DNA from: Lysobacteraceae bacterium
Lineage (GTDB): Bacteria > Pseudomonadota > Gammaproteobacteria > Xanthomonadales > Rhodanobacteraceae
Assembly (NCBI GenBank): GCA_028870665.1
Contig: JAGWPB010000028.1
Span: forward strand, 1-35,695
Length of the DNA: 35,695 bases
Direction of reading: 5' to 3'
Shown here piece by piece: positions 1 through 12,356 of the stretch. The notes beneath the pieces were generated by a model. The model worked only from the letters and a program-made list of their open reading frames with translations, did not search any database and had not been told where the DNA came from. The translations under genes were made by a program, and so were the position numbers. The first letter of the stretch is position 1. Each line of letters starts with the position of its first letter.

Positions 1-1
1 C

Positions 2-181
<180 letters not shown>

Positions 182-299
182 TCCTGCATCGCGAACCGCA
201 TGGCATCGCCGCCGCCGGCCCCGCGGGCGCCGCCGGCGCGAGCGGTCCGGTCGAACCGCGGTGCCGCACGCGGCGTCTGATCGCCGCCGCGGTCTGAGC

Positions 300-2885
<2,586 letters not shown>

Positions 2886-2987
2886 GGCGTCCGGATCCGG
2901 TTCGCCGGCCGGCCCTTGCCAAGCCGCGCGCGCCGATCCACTGTCGGCGGCGCCGGTCGGTCGGGCGGTGTCCGCGGCCGGGCCTGC

Positions 2988-5831
2988 CTACGCCGGACGC
3001 GGCGCCGAACGCAGTGCCGCCGGCCAGGAGGCGAACGGAACCCAGTCGCGCACCCACGCCGCGATGTCGGCCGCCGCCATCGGCCGCGCGATCGCGTAGC
3101 CCTGCAGATGCCGGCAGCCGTGGGTGAGCAGCGCGATACCCTGGGCTTCCGTCTCGACGCCTTCGGCGACCAGGGTCACGCCGAGCATGTGCGCGGTGGT
3201 GATGATGCCGGCGGCGATCGCCAGGTTGCGCGAGCCCGCCAGCAGATCGCGCACGAAGCTCTGGTCCATCTTCAGGGTGGCCACGTCCAGCTGCTGGATG
3301 TGGCTCAGCGACGAGTTGCCGGTGCCGAAGTCATCGAGGCTGACGAGCACGCCGCGCGCGCGGCATTCCTCGATGACCCGGCGCGCCAGCGCGCGATCGA
3401 GCGAGGGTCCGGTTTCGGTGATCTCGAGACCGAGCAGGCCGGCATCGACCGCGGGGTGCGCCGCCAGGGCGTCACTCACATCGCGGATGAACTCGGGGTG
3501 CAGCAGGTGCCGCGAGCTGATGTTGACGGAAATCGGCAGCGTCAGGCCTTGCGCCAGCAGCCGCTCGCCGGTCTGCAGGGCGCGCTCGAGGACGCGCCGT
3601 CCGATCGGCCGCGCCAGCGCCGCATCATCGAGCATCGCGTGGAATGCCGAAGGCGGCAGCAGCCCGCGGGCATCGTCGTGCAGCCGCAGCAGCGCCTCGA
3701 ACGCGGTGACCCGGCATGTCCGCGGATCCGCGTCGATGGCGACGACCGGCTGGAACAGCAGCAGCAGGCGGTCCTCCGCCAGCGCCGCGACCATCTGCTC
3801 GTGCAGGGCCCGCTGTTCGGAACCCGCCGTCTCGAGCACCTCCGAATAGAACTGATCGCGGTCGCGGCCCGCCTGCTTGGCCGCGTACATCGCCAGGTCC
3901 GCATGCCGCAGCAGGACGTCCGTGGGCGCGTCGTCGCGCGGATAGAGCGTCCAGCCGATGCTCGCCGAGCAGAGCAGGCGCTCGTCCCGCCAGGGGACGG
4001 GCGCGCGCAGCGCCTCCAGCATGCGCCGGCTGACGCCGCGGGCCTGTTCCTCGCTCTCGATGTCGATCAGCAGCAGCGCGAATTCGTCGCCGCCGAGTCG
4101 GGCCGCGATATCGCCTTCGCGCAAGGCGGTCTGCATGCGCCGAGCCGATTCGCGCAGCACCGCGTCGCCGGCCGCATGGCCATGCCGGTCGTTGATGACC
4201 TTGAAACCGTCGAGATCGAGCACCCCGATCGCGATGGCGTCCTGGTGGCGCCGCGACAGGCTGCGCGCGCGGCCCAGCCATTCGAAGAACAGGCGGCGGT
4301 TGGGCAGCTCGGTCAGCGTGTCGTAATAGGCAAGGCGCTCGATCTGGGCCGCCTGGACCTTGCGGTCGGTGATGTCGATGTGCTGCCACATGCGTCCCAG
4401 CGGCTGGCCGTCGATCACGATGGGCACGAAATCACGCAGGTAGGTTCGGCCGCCGCGGATCGCCATCTCCTCGCCCTGCACGCACTCGCCGCGCGCGAGG
4501 ATCTCGCGGATGCGGCGCACCTCGCGGTCGGGATCGGCGTAGACCGGTCGAACCCGCTCGATGATGTCGGCCGCGTGCATGCCCAGCAGCTGTTCCGGAC
4601 TTCCGTCGATGCCGAACATGCGGCAAAACGCGGCGTTGGCGAACAGGACCTGACCCGCGGCGGTCACCACCAGCGTGGCGGCGTATTGATTCGACACGAT
4701 GGCCTGGAACTGCCGCAGGCTGGTCTGCAAGGCCTTTTCGGCGGCTTCGCGCGCGCTGCTCGAACGCAGGCGTTCCCAGCCGAGGCCGAGCTCCAGCGCG
4801 ATCTCGCCGAACACGCGGACCTCGGCGTCGGTGAAAGCGTTCTCGTCCTCGGCGCCGATCACGAGCACGCCTTCGATCTGCCGCGCGACGCGCAGCGGAA
4901 GTCCCAGAATGGAACCGAGGCCGAGCCGGCGGGCGTCGCGTGCCCAGGATGCGTCGCCGCCGCGCCCGGGCCAGCGCAGCTGGGGCGTGCCGCTGGTGAT
5001 GGCACTCGCCGACACGCTGCTCGCGAACACGGGGTCGGCCAGGCGGATCCGGAGCGCGCGGTAAAAGGCCTCGGCACGCCCGGCGTGGGCGATCAATTGC
5101 ACGCTGCGCCCGGCATCGTCTTGCAGGACACCTGACCAGCACACCGCATAGCTGCCGGCTTGCACGATGACATCGCAGGCCCTGGCAAAGAGGCGTTCCT
5201 GCGTCTCGGCGTGAATCGCGATCTTGAGCGTCTCGCTCAGCAGCCGTTCGGCGCGTTGCAGGCGTCCGGCTTCCCGGGTGGCCCGCTGCAGCTCGGCGCG
5301 CTGGGCCTCGCCCTCGAGCGCCCGCCCGAGCGTGGCGGCGGCGCGGCCGAGCAGCTTGAGCAGCGGCGGCGAGAAGAACGACGGATCGCGCGAGCGCAGG
5401 ATCAGGGCCGCGTGCACCTGGCCGGAACGCAGGATCGGCACGGCGGCGGCGGCGCGGATGCCGTATTTCGCATAGGCGGGCCGCAGCGCTTCGCGGCCGG
5501 GGGCATCGACGAGGTTGGGCTCGACATCGATCCGGCCCTGCCAGAAGGCCGGGCGCGCGATGCGGAGCGGCACCGTCGCGGGATAGATGTCCTCCTGGCC
5601 CGGCGGCGGCGGGTCCGGCGCCCGCCGATGCATGACCCCCGCGGCATGGTCGAGCTCGCCGACGATCACCAGCCACGCGCCGACGTGGCGCTCCAGGATC
5701 CGCACCACCCCCGCATAGAGCTCCGGCAGCGGCGGCATCGCGGCCACCAGATCGCCGATGTCGGCGAGCGCCGCATACAGGCGCTCGGCGCCGTCGGGCG
5801 GGGCTTCGGGCAGGGGCGGGTCGGTGGACAT
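2988..5831 (-). CDS. GAF-GAF-PAS-GGDEF-EAL cyclic-di-GMP turnover protein
   Basis: A soluble-looking sensor/effector of 947 residues. Domains in order, with approximate limits: GAF (15-170), second GAF (190-340), PAS (350-480), GGDEF (495-655), EAL (675-930). The cyclase motif GGDEF is intact at 580-584, with an RxxD inhibitory site (R571-D574) five residues upstream. The phosphodiesterase domain has EAL at 712-714, the Asn of SVNISS, LEITE, LDDFGTG, the Lys of LKMDQ, and EGVET, so the usual metal and catalytic residues seem present. Both activities are therefore possible; the signal read by the GAF/PAS part is unknown. No membrane segment is seen. The start at 5831 puts the first GAF near the N-terminus; the open frame extends 140 codons upstream, but that part is compositionally unlike coding sequence. 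It converges on the P-type ATPase gene, leaving 102 bases between stops. Confidence 0.92.
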   Translation of the reverse strand: MSTDPPLPEAPPDGAERLYAALADIGDLVAAMPPLPELYAGVVRILERHVGAWLVIVGELDHAAGVMHRRAPDPPPPGQEDIYPATVPLRIARPAFWQGRIDVEPNLVDAPGREALRPAYAKYGIRAAAAVPILRSGQVHAALILRSRDPSFFSPPLLKLLGRAAATLGRALEGEAQRAELQRATREAGRLQRAERLLSETLKIAIHAETQERLFARACDVIVQAGSYAVCWSGVLQDDAGRSVQLIAHAGRAEAFYRALRIRLADPVFASSVSASAITSGTPQLRWPGRGGDASWARDARRLGLGSILGLPLRVARQIEGVLVIGAEDENAFTDAEVRVFGEIALELGLGWERLRSSSAREAAEKALQTSLRQFQAIVSNQYAATLVVTAAGQVLFANAAFCRMFGIDGSPEQLLGMHAADIIERVRPVYADPDREVRRIREILARGECVQGEEMAIRGGRTYLRDFVPIVIDGQPLGRMWQHIDITDRKVQAAQIERLAYYDTLTELPNRRLFFEWLGRARSLSRRHQDAIAIGVLDLDGFKVINDRHGHAAGDAVLRESARRMQTALREGDIAARLGGDEFALLLIDIESEEQARGVSRRMLEALRAPVPWRDERLLCSASIGWTLYPRDDAPTDVLLRHADLAMYAAKQAGRDRDQFYSEVLETAGSEQRALHEQMVAALAEDRLLLLFQPVVAIDADPRTCRVTAFEALLRLHDDARGLLPPSAFHAMLDDAALARPIGRRVLERALQTGERLLAQGLTLPISVNISSRHLLHPEFIRDVSDALAAHPAVDAGLLGLEITETGPSLDRALARRVIEECRARGVLVSLDDFGTGNSSLSHIQQLDVATLKMDQSFVRDLLAGSRNLAIAAGIITTAHMLGVTLVAEGVETEAQGIALLTHGCRHLQGYAIARPMAAADIAAWVRDWVPFASWPAALRSAPRPA

Positions 5832-6137
5832 CCGGACTCTCGTCTGAGCGGCATTCGATCTCGGCGGCGAAACGGAGACATCGCAGGCAGCGCGCCGCGC
5901 CGGGCGGCCCCTGCGCGGCCGCGCGTGCGCCGCGACCTCGAGCGGCCTGCCGGCGCCGGGTGCGGAGACGATGATGACGCACGACGGGCCGCTTGTGTTC
6001 CAATCGCAGGCGCCGCAGGCGGGCCGTCGAGACCCGCCGCGGCGGCGAATGGCTTGGCGGCGCGGCGGGCGTGCTCTACATTGCGCCTGCTGGGGGAATG
6101 CCCAGGCGATACACCCATCGAAACGACGAGGATAGTC
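5832..6137. other. Divergent intergenic region (306 bp) between the c-di-GMP gene and the HU-like gene
   Basis: This is the only stretch above 300 bases without a gene. It must hold the promoters for both flanking genes. I can point to a candidate promoter for the plus-strand HU-like gene (listed separately). On the minus-strand side I see no convincing -35/-10 pair. No small ORF with a plausible start and codon pattern was found. Confidence 0.6.
6054..6082 (+). promoter_or_regulatory. Candidate sigma-70 promoter of the HU-like gene
   Basis: A -35-like TTGGCG (6054-6059) and a -10-like TACATT (6077-6082) are separated by exactly 17 bases. Each matches the consensus at four of six positions. 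The expected transcription start near 6089 would leave a leader of about 49 bases, with GAGGAT at 6128-6133 as ribosome binding site. The position is sensible for a highly expressed nucleoid protein; the call rests on motif match only. Confidence 0.42.
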
Positions 6138-6521
6138 ATGGCCAAGACGATGAACGCGAGCAAGAGCAAGACCCCGGCGAAGGCCACTGCCAAGCCGGCT
6201 GCCCCGAAGCCGATCAAGGAAACCCTGAGCAAGTCCGGTCTGGTGGCGCATCTCGCCGACGCGAGCGGCGTGGCCGCCCGGGACGTGCGCGCCGTGCTGG
6301 CGGCACTGGAAGGCGCCGTGGCGGGTTCGGTCAGCAAGAAGGGCGCCGGCTCGTTCACCCTGCCGGGGCTGCTGAAGATCACCGCCGTCAACGTGCCGGC
6401 CAAGCCCAAGCGCATGGGCATCAACCCGTTCACCAAGGTCGAGCAGTGGTTTGCCGCCAAGCCGGCTTCGGTCAAGGTCAAGGTGCGTCCGCTGAAGAAG
6501 CTCAAGGACGCCGCGGCCTGA
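6138..6521 (+). CDS. HU-family histone-like DNA-binding protein with basic N-terminal tail
   Basis: A protein of 127 residues. Residues 1-27 form a Lys/Ala/Pro-rich tail (KTPAKATAKPAAPK). Residues 28-100 resemble the HU/IHF fold: an N-terminal helical pair, then GSFTLPGLLKI and the arm region KRMGINPFTK, where canonical HU has R-x-G-R-N-P. The C-terminus KVKVRPLKKLKDAAA is also basic. HU proteins are about 90 residues, so the tail is the extra part; similar tailed HU-like proteins occur in Xanthomonadaceae. The likely role is nucleoid compaction or DNA bending. The ATG at 6138 has GAGGAT upstream and fits the tail. The gene stands alone, divergent from the GGDEF/EAL gene and convergent with the ABC permease gene. 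Confidence 0.85.
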   Translation: MAKTMNASKSKTPAKATAKPAAPKPIKETLSKSGLVAHLADASGVAARDVRAVLAALEGAVAGSVSKKGAGSFTLPGLLKITAVNVPAKPKRMGINPFTKVEQWFAAKPASVKVKVRPLKKLKDAAA

Positions 6522-6536
6522 TCGGTACCTTCGATG

Positions 6537-6557
6537 CGGTGCCCTGTCCGGGCACCG
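6537..6557 (+). terminator. Hairpin after the HU-like gene, possible terminator
   Basis: An 8-bp perfect stem (6537-6544 pairing with 6550-6557) with a 5-base loop starts 15 bases after the HU-like stop. No T-run follows, so as a rho-independent terminator it is weak. It sits between convergent genes. Confidence 0.3.
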
Positions 6558-6603
6558 TATCGGATCGGGCGGCTGCGCCGCTCCCTGTCCCGGTCCGCCG
6601 GGC

Positions 6604-7343
6604 TCAGGTGTCCTCGCCCGCCGCGAACACGCGGGTCGCCAGCCAGGTCAGCACGACGATGAAGCCGGTGAGCACCGCGATCGACAGCAGCGGCGGATAG
6701 ACCGTGCGGCCGAGCACCGCGCCGCGCATCAGGTCCACCGCGTAGGCGACCGGATCGACGTGCGCCAGCAGCCGCAGCCAGGTCGGCGCGCGGTCCAGCG
6801 GGTAGAGCGCGCCGGACAGAAAGAACATCGGCAGCAGCACGGCGTTGGAGATGATCGGGAACACCGTCGTCGAGCGGAAGCGCGCCGCGGTCGCCACGCC
6901 CAGCGCCGAGAACGTGATCGCCGCCAGCAGCATCGCGCCGACCAGTTCGACCAAGGCCGCCGGCGACAGGTCGAGGCCCAGCAGCGGCAGCAGCACCAGC
7001 AGCACGGTGGCCGGTACCAGTGCCTGCAGCGCGCCCGAGAGGATCTTGCCGAGCGCGATGGCGAGGCGCGATACCGGCGCGACCAGCACCGCCTTGAGAA
7101 AGCCGATCTGGCGATCGAACACGATCAGCATCGCCGCGAACACCGACGAGAACAGCAGCGACAGGCCCAGCACGCCGGGATAGATGTAGTGCAGGTAGCC
7201 CTTGCCGCCCAGCGTCGAGCTGGCGCCGAGGCCCGAGCCCAGCACGAACAGGTACAGCAGCGGCTGGATCAGGCTCGACACCAGCCGCACGCGATCGACC
7301 CACAGCCGTTTGAGGTCGAGCATCACCACCGCGAACAGGCCCC

Positions 7344-7347
<4 letters not shown>
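6604..7347 (-). CDS. ABC-2 type transporter permease (DrrB-like)
   Basis: An inner-membrane protein of 247 residues with about six hydrophobic segments: residues 20-40, 55-75, 100-130, 135-160, 165-185 and 220-240. It has the typical ABC-2 opening (LDLKRLWVDRVRLVSSLIQP) and a loop with GALYPLDRAPTWLR before the last segment, as in DrrB/NodJ-type permeases. It would form the membrane half of an efflux pump with the ATPase encoded just upstream. Its ATG overlaps the ATPase stop by four bases (ATGA at 7344-7347), so the two are translationally coupled. The substrate cannot be read from sequence; family members export drugs, lipids or polysaccharides. Confidence 0.9.
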
Positions 7348-8321
<974 letters not shown>

Positions 8322-8343
8322 GAGGACCGTCCGATGGCGCGCG

Positions 8344-10467
8344 TCAGCGGCCAGCCGGCGCGTCGCCGCGTGCCGGCAGGTACCGGGCGAACCAGCCCAG
8401 CGCGCGCACCAGCACGTCGCGGCGGTGAGCCGGATCGACGAAGCCGTGGCCCTCGTCGGGATAGACCACCAGTTCGGTCGGCACGCCCATCGCCTTCAGG
8501 CCATGCCAGAACTCGAACGATTGCGGCGCCGGGCACTCGGCGTCGTACTGGCCGACCACCAGCAGCGTCGGCGTCTTGTCGTTCTTGATGAAGTTGATCG
8601 CCGAGCTTTTGGCGTAGACCGCCGGATCGTCGTAGACCGAGGCGCCGAAGAACGGCGTCATCCACTGGTCGATGGAGTTTTCGCCGGTGTAGCTCAGCCA
8701 GTCGGAGAGTCCGGCGCCGGCGACCGCGGCGCGGAAGCGCCGGGTCTGCGTCGGCGCGAACATGGTCATGAAGCCGCCGTAGCTCCAGCCGGTGAGGCCG
8801 AGACGGTGATCGTCGACCGGGACGCGCTTTTCCACCGCGTCGACGCCGGCGAGGATGTCGCGCAGGTCGCCGTAGCCGAAGTCCCTGCGGTTGGCCCGGG
8901 TGAACGCCTCGCCCTGGCCGAAGCTGCCGCGCGGATTGGGGAACAGCACGAAATAGCCCAGCGCCGACAGCGGCGCGCCGCCGTAGCCGACGCCGGGCCA
9001 GCGCGGTTGCACCGCGTAGCTGGGTCCGCCGTGCACCGAGACGATCAGCGGGTAGCTTTTGTGCGGGTCGTAGCCGGCCGGATACAGCAGCCAGCCCTGC
9101 ACGTGGAAGCCCTGGTTGATCCAGTGCACCGACTCGGCCCGGCCCCACAGCGGACGGATGCCGGCATTGATGCGGGTCACCGCATGCAGGGCATCGATGC
9201 GCGTCGGCGTGCCGGCGGCATCGGTGGCGAGCGCGGCGGTCCAGATCTCGGGCGGCGCGCTGAACGTGCTGCGCACGAAGGCGATCGCCTGGTGATTGGC
9301 GGTCACGGCCAGCGACGACATCGCGGTGCCGGCGGTGATGGTCGCGGGCAGGGTGGCGAGGGCGTGCTCGCGTGCCTGCGGCCGGCCCTGTGCATCGCGG
9401 GAGATCACGAAACCCGACAGCCGCGTCGAGCCGCCCGCGAACGACGACACCAGCAGGCGGTCGGTGCCGGTCCAGGTCAGCCACGACGGCGTGATGCCGA
9501 TGCCGGGTGTGAGGTTCACCGGCGCGCCGCCGCTCGCCGGCGCGAGGTAGAGGTCGCCGCCGGTCACGCCCTGGTCGCTCATCAGGCCGCCGATGAAGGC
9601 GATGGAGCGGCCGTCGGGAGCGAACCGCGGCAACGCCACCTGCAGTCCGTGCAGCGGGCCGGTGACCGTGCCGGGATCGACGACGACGACCGGCTTGGCG
9701 TCGGGCAGCGCCTCCTGCACGTAGAGCCGCGCGACCCACCAGTTGTCGTCGCCCGGCGGCGGCGCGGCGACGTAGCTGATGCGACGCGCGTGCGGCGACC
9801 AGCTGAACTCGTAGGGGAACAGCGCCGCCGGCGTCAGCAGACGGACCCGGCCGCTGCGCACGTCGACCGCGGCGACGCGCTGATGCGCCACATCCGCGAC
9901 GCCGATCACGCCCACCTGCGGCCCGGTCGCCGCCAGCGCATCGACCCGACGCGCAGCGCCCGGCACGTAGAGAAAGCCGATGCGGGTGCCGTCCGGCGCC
10001 CAGGCCAGGGCGCGCACATGGCCCTGCAGGTCGGTCAGGCGGCGCGGCTGCGCGTGCGCATCCGCGGTGTCGAGCAGATCGATGTTGCTCTGCCGCGCCC
10101 CGGGCGCGCCGCAGTCGGACAGGAACGCCAGGGTGCGTCCATCGGGCGACCAGGCGGCATCCCCGTCGTTGCAGCGGCCGGTCGTCAGGCCCGGCACCGC
10201 GATCGTGCGCGGCTGCGCGCCGTCGCGGGTGGCGATCGTGATCCGCGTGCCGTGCGCGGTCTTGGCCACCCAGGCCAGCTGGCGGCCGTCCGGCGCGATT
10301 GCCACGCCCTCGAGCGGCTGCGCTTGCTGCAGTCGCTGCAGCACGGCATCGATGCCCGCCCCGGCGGCGCCGGCAGGGGGCGCGGGCGCGGCCAGCAGCC
10401 GACCGCAGGTCGTGGCCGTCACCAGCACGACGGCCAGGGTCGGGAGACGCGACGGACGCAGGGCCAT
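8344..10467 (-). CDS. Secreted S9-family prolyl oligopeptidase-like serine peptidase
   Basis: A protein of 707 residues. An N-terminal hydrophobic stretch (SRLPTLAVVLVTATT) followed by Ala residues looks like a Sec signal peptide, so the site of action is probably the periplasm. Residues 40-450 carry repeated WD40-like/beta-propeller strands (AWSPDG, RFAPDGRSIAF), as in TolB-like propellers of S9 enzymes. The C-terminal alpha/beta hydrolase domain has the nucleophile Ser562 in GWSYGGF, Asp642 in GQYDAECP and His674 in DEGHGF, a complete triad. The family includes dipeptidyl and acylaminoacyl peptidases. The ATG at 10467 was chosen because it gives the signal peptide directly; the upstream frame is not coding-like. 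It leads a peptidase-ABC transporter cluster with 22 bases to the ATPase gene. Confidence 0.92.
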   Translation of the reverse strand: MALRPSRLPTLAVVLVTATTCGRLLAAPAPPAGAAGAGIDAVLQRLQQAQPLEGVAIAPDGRQLAWVAKTAHGTRITIATRDGAQPRTIAVPGLTTGRCNDGDAAWSPDGRTLAFLSDCGAPGARQSNIDLLDTADAHAQPRRLTDLQGHVRALAWAPDGTRIGFLYVPGAARRVDALAATGPQVGVIGVADVAHQRVAAVDVRSGRVRLLTPAALFPYEFSWSPHARRISYVAAPPPGDDNWWVARLYVQEALPDAKPVVVVDPGTVTGPLHGLQVALPRFAPDGRSIAFIGGLMSDQGVTGGDLYLAPASGGAPVNLTPGIGITPSWLTWTGTDRLLVSSFAGGSTRLSGFVISRDAQGRPQAREHALATLPATITAGTAMSSLAVTANHQAIAFVRSTFSAPPEIWTAALATDAAGTPTRIDALHAVTRINAGIRPLWGRAESVHWINQGFHVQGWLLYPAGYDPHKSYPLIVSVHGGPSYAVQPRWPGVGYGGAPLSALGYFVLFPNPRGSFGQGEAFTRANRRDFGYGDLRDILAGVDAVEKRVPVDDHRLGLTGWSYGGFMTMFAPTQTRRFRAAVAGAGLSDWLSYTGENSIDQWMTPFFGASVYDDPAVYAKSSAINFIKNDKTPTLLVVGQYDAECPAPQSFEFWHGLKAMGVPTELVVYPDEGHGFVDPAHRRDVLVRALGWFARYLPARGDAPAGR

Positions 10468-10497
10468 GCAGGGATCTCGACACTGGAGCGGAAAGGC

Positions 10498-10503
10498 ATT
10501 GTA
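10498..10503 (-). promoter_or_regulatory. Candidate -10 element upstream of the S9 peptidase gene
   Basis: On the minus strand TACAAT (five of six matches to TATAAT) lies 30 bases before the peptidase ATG. I find no convincing -35 hexamer at 16-18 bases. It could give the peptidase and exporter genes their own promoter, separate from the flavin oxidoreductase operon upstream. Confidence 0.33.
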
Positions 10504-10565
10504 GTCATGACCGTGCGCGTGCCGGCGCCGCGGGCGGATCTCGACGGCGTGCCGCGGCGGTCGCG

Positions 10566-11633
10566 TCAGGATGCGCGCAACTGCTGCCAGGCCTGGTCCG
10601 CCGCGGCAAGCGCGCCTTCCAGGTAACCGGCGAACACCGGGCTGCATTCGGAGCCGGCCAGTGCCAGGCGTCCGGTCCAGCCGCCCGCGGCGGGGAGCAC
10701 GTGCTCCGCCGGGTGCGCCGTCGCGTCGCCATCGCCGGCTCCGGCGGTGGCGGATTCGCGCGCCCAGTCGACCAGGTGGATCGATTGCGGCTGCGCGGCC
10801 TCCGAGCCGAACAGGGCGGCGAGTTGCTCACGCACCGCCAAGGCCAGGTCCGGATGCCGCGCGCGGCGTGCGGCGGGCCAAGTGAAGAAGCCCATCAGGG
10901 CTCCAGCAGGGGCCGCGGGCAGCGAGGCATCATGGATCTCGCCCAGCGGACCGCGCTCGCTCCACGCGCTGCCGGAGAGTCCGGCTTCGCGCCAGAACGG
11001 CCTCGCGTAGCACGCCAGGGCCTTGGCGTGCGCGGCCATCCAGGTCGGCATGGCGGTGAGCTGCTGCAGCAGGGCGGTCGGCAGGGCCGGGCTGAAATGC
11101 AGCGCGGCCGCCAGTCGTGGCGGCAGCGCCAGCACCACCTGTCCGGCCCGCCAGCGTTGCGTCCGGCCATGGGCGTCGTCGGCGCGGATCTCGATGCCGT
11201 CGGCCTCCAGATGCAGCGCGCTGACGCGCAGGCCAAGACGCAGCGCGCCGGCGGGAAGTGCGGCGCGCAGCGGCTCCAGCAAGGCGGCGGCACCGCCATG
11301 CAGGCGCAGGCTGGGGGGATCCTGGGCGTAGCCCCACGCGCGTCGCTGCAGACGGCCCTGGCCGTCCTCGGCCAGGAAGGCGCCGGCGCCATGCTGGGCA
11401 TACGTGCGCAGCCCGGCGTCATGGATCAGCCGTGCGAGCCGTGGTTGCAGCGAGGGCCAGACCCATGCCGCGCCGAGGTCATGCGCCCCGCCGGCGGCCG
11501 GCAGCGACAGGACGCGGCCACCGATGCGCGGGCGTGCCTCCAGCAGCATCACGCCGACACCGGCGCGCGCAGCCTGTGCGGCCAGCGCCAGACCGCTCAG
11601 TCCGGCACCGACGACCAGCAGCGGCACACGCAT
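10566..11633 (-). CDS. FAD-dependent amine oxidase-like oxidoreductase
   Basis: A protein of 355 residues. The N-terminal dinucleotide-binding motif VVGAGLSGLALA (residues 7-18), the acidic end of the second strand (LLEARPRIGGRV) and the LGAAWVWP segment are typical of the monoamine oxidase/phytoene desaturase-like flavoproteins. The C-terminal FAD motif is seen in LALAGSECSPVFAGYLEGAL. It is shorter than the usual 430-500 residues but has both ends of the FAD site, so it looks compact rather than broken. No signal peptide is seen. Its ATG shares one base with the SDR stop (TGATG at 11631-11635), so it is translationally coupled to that gene. The substrate is unknown. Confidence 0.85.
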   Translation of the reverse strand: MRVPLLVVGAGLSGLALAAQAARAGVGVMLLEARPRIGGRVLSLPAAGGAHDLGAAWVWPSLQPRLARLIHDAGLRTYAQHGAGAFLAEDGQGRLQRRAWGYAQDPPSLRLHGGAAALLEPLRAALPAGALRLGLRVSALHLEADGIEIRADDAHGRTQRWRAGQVVLALPPRLAAALHFSPALPTALLQQLTAMPTWMAAHAKALACYARPFWREAGLSGSAWSERGPLGEIHDASLPAAPAGALMGFFTWPAARRARHPDLALAVREQLAALFGSEAAQPQSIHLVDWARESATAGAGDGDATAHPAEHVLPAAGGWTGRLALAGSECSPVFAGYLEGALAAADQAWQQLRAS

Positions 11634-12337
11634 CAGAACGGTTCGCCGGCGGCGCGCAGATCGAGTTCGTGGGTCCAGGCGCCCGGGCCTTGCGCGGCGA
11701 GATCGAACAGCACCGCGGCGACCGCGTGCGGCTGCAGGCGCGGCGCGTCAGGCGCGGCCGCGATGCGTTCGCTGCCGGCCAGGATGCCGTCCAGGATCAC
11801 GTGCGCGACATGCACGCCCTGCGGCTGGTAGGCGCGCGCCAGCGCCTGGGTCAGACCGCGCAGGGCGAACTTGGCCGAGGCGAAGGCGGCGAATTCGGCG
11901 CCGCCGCGCAGGCTGGCGGTGGCGCCGGCGACGAGCAGGCTGCCGCCGCCGGCGCGCACCATGGCCGGCAGGCAGACAGCGGCCAGACGCTGCGCGCTGA
12001 GCGCCATGCTGCGCCAGCAGTCGACGAAATCGGCCTCGCTGAGCGCTTCGGGGCGGCCGCGTCGAAACAGGCCCGGCTGATGCAGCACGACGCGCGGCGT
12101 CCCGTGCCGCGCCAGCAGGGCGTGCAGCTGTGCCGGGGCATCGTCGGCGAGCAGATCGAGGACGCGATGCAGGCCGCCGGGGATTTCCGTGTCCGGCGCA
12201 TGGCGCGACAGCGCCAGCACGCGGTAGCCGGCGGCGGCGAAGCGCGCGGCCGTCGCGGCACCCAGGCCGGTTGCATAGCCGGCGATCAGCAGCAGCGGCA
12301 GTTCGGTGGACTCGGCGGCGGTGGCGGTGGCGCTCAC
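11633..12337 (-). CDS. Atypical short-chain dehydrogenase/reductase lacking the catalytic Tyr
   Basis: A protein of 234 residues with an SDR-like Rossmann fold: a glycine-rich loop IAGYATGLGAA (residues 18-28), which departs from TGxxxGIG, and the C-terminal pattern of classical SDRs. The active site is altered. Where YxxxK is expected the sequence has F152-A-S-A-K156, the Ser thirteen residues earlier is replaced by Ala139, and the NNAG motif reads HQPG. The protein matches my recollection of an SDR subgroup (SDR_c10 type) in which Phe replaces Tyr, so this is a family trait rather than a fresh mutation. Normal hydride-transfer catalysis is doubtful. The start is GTG at 12337, 19 bases after the methyltransferase stop, and its stop is coupled to the flavin oxidoreductase start. 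Confidence 0.85.
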   Translation of the reverse strand: MSATATAAESTELPLLLIAGYATGLGAATAARFAAAGYRVLALSRHAPDTEIPGGLHRVLDLLADDAPAQLHALLARHGTPRVVLHQPGLFRRGRPEALSEADFVDCWRSMALSAQRLAAVCLPAMVRAGGGSLLVAGATASLRGGAEFAAFASAKFALRGLTQALARAYQPQGVHVAHVILDGILAGSERIAAAPDAPRLQPHAVAAVLFDLAAQGPGAWTHELDLRAAGEPF

Positions 12338-12356
12338 GGCGGGATGGCCTGCGATG

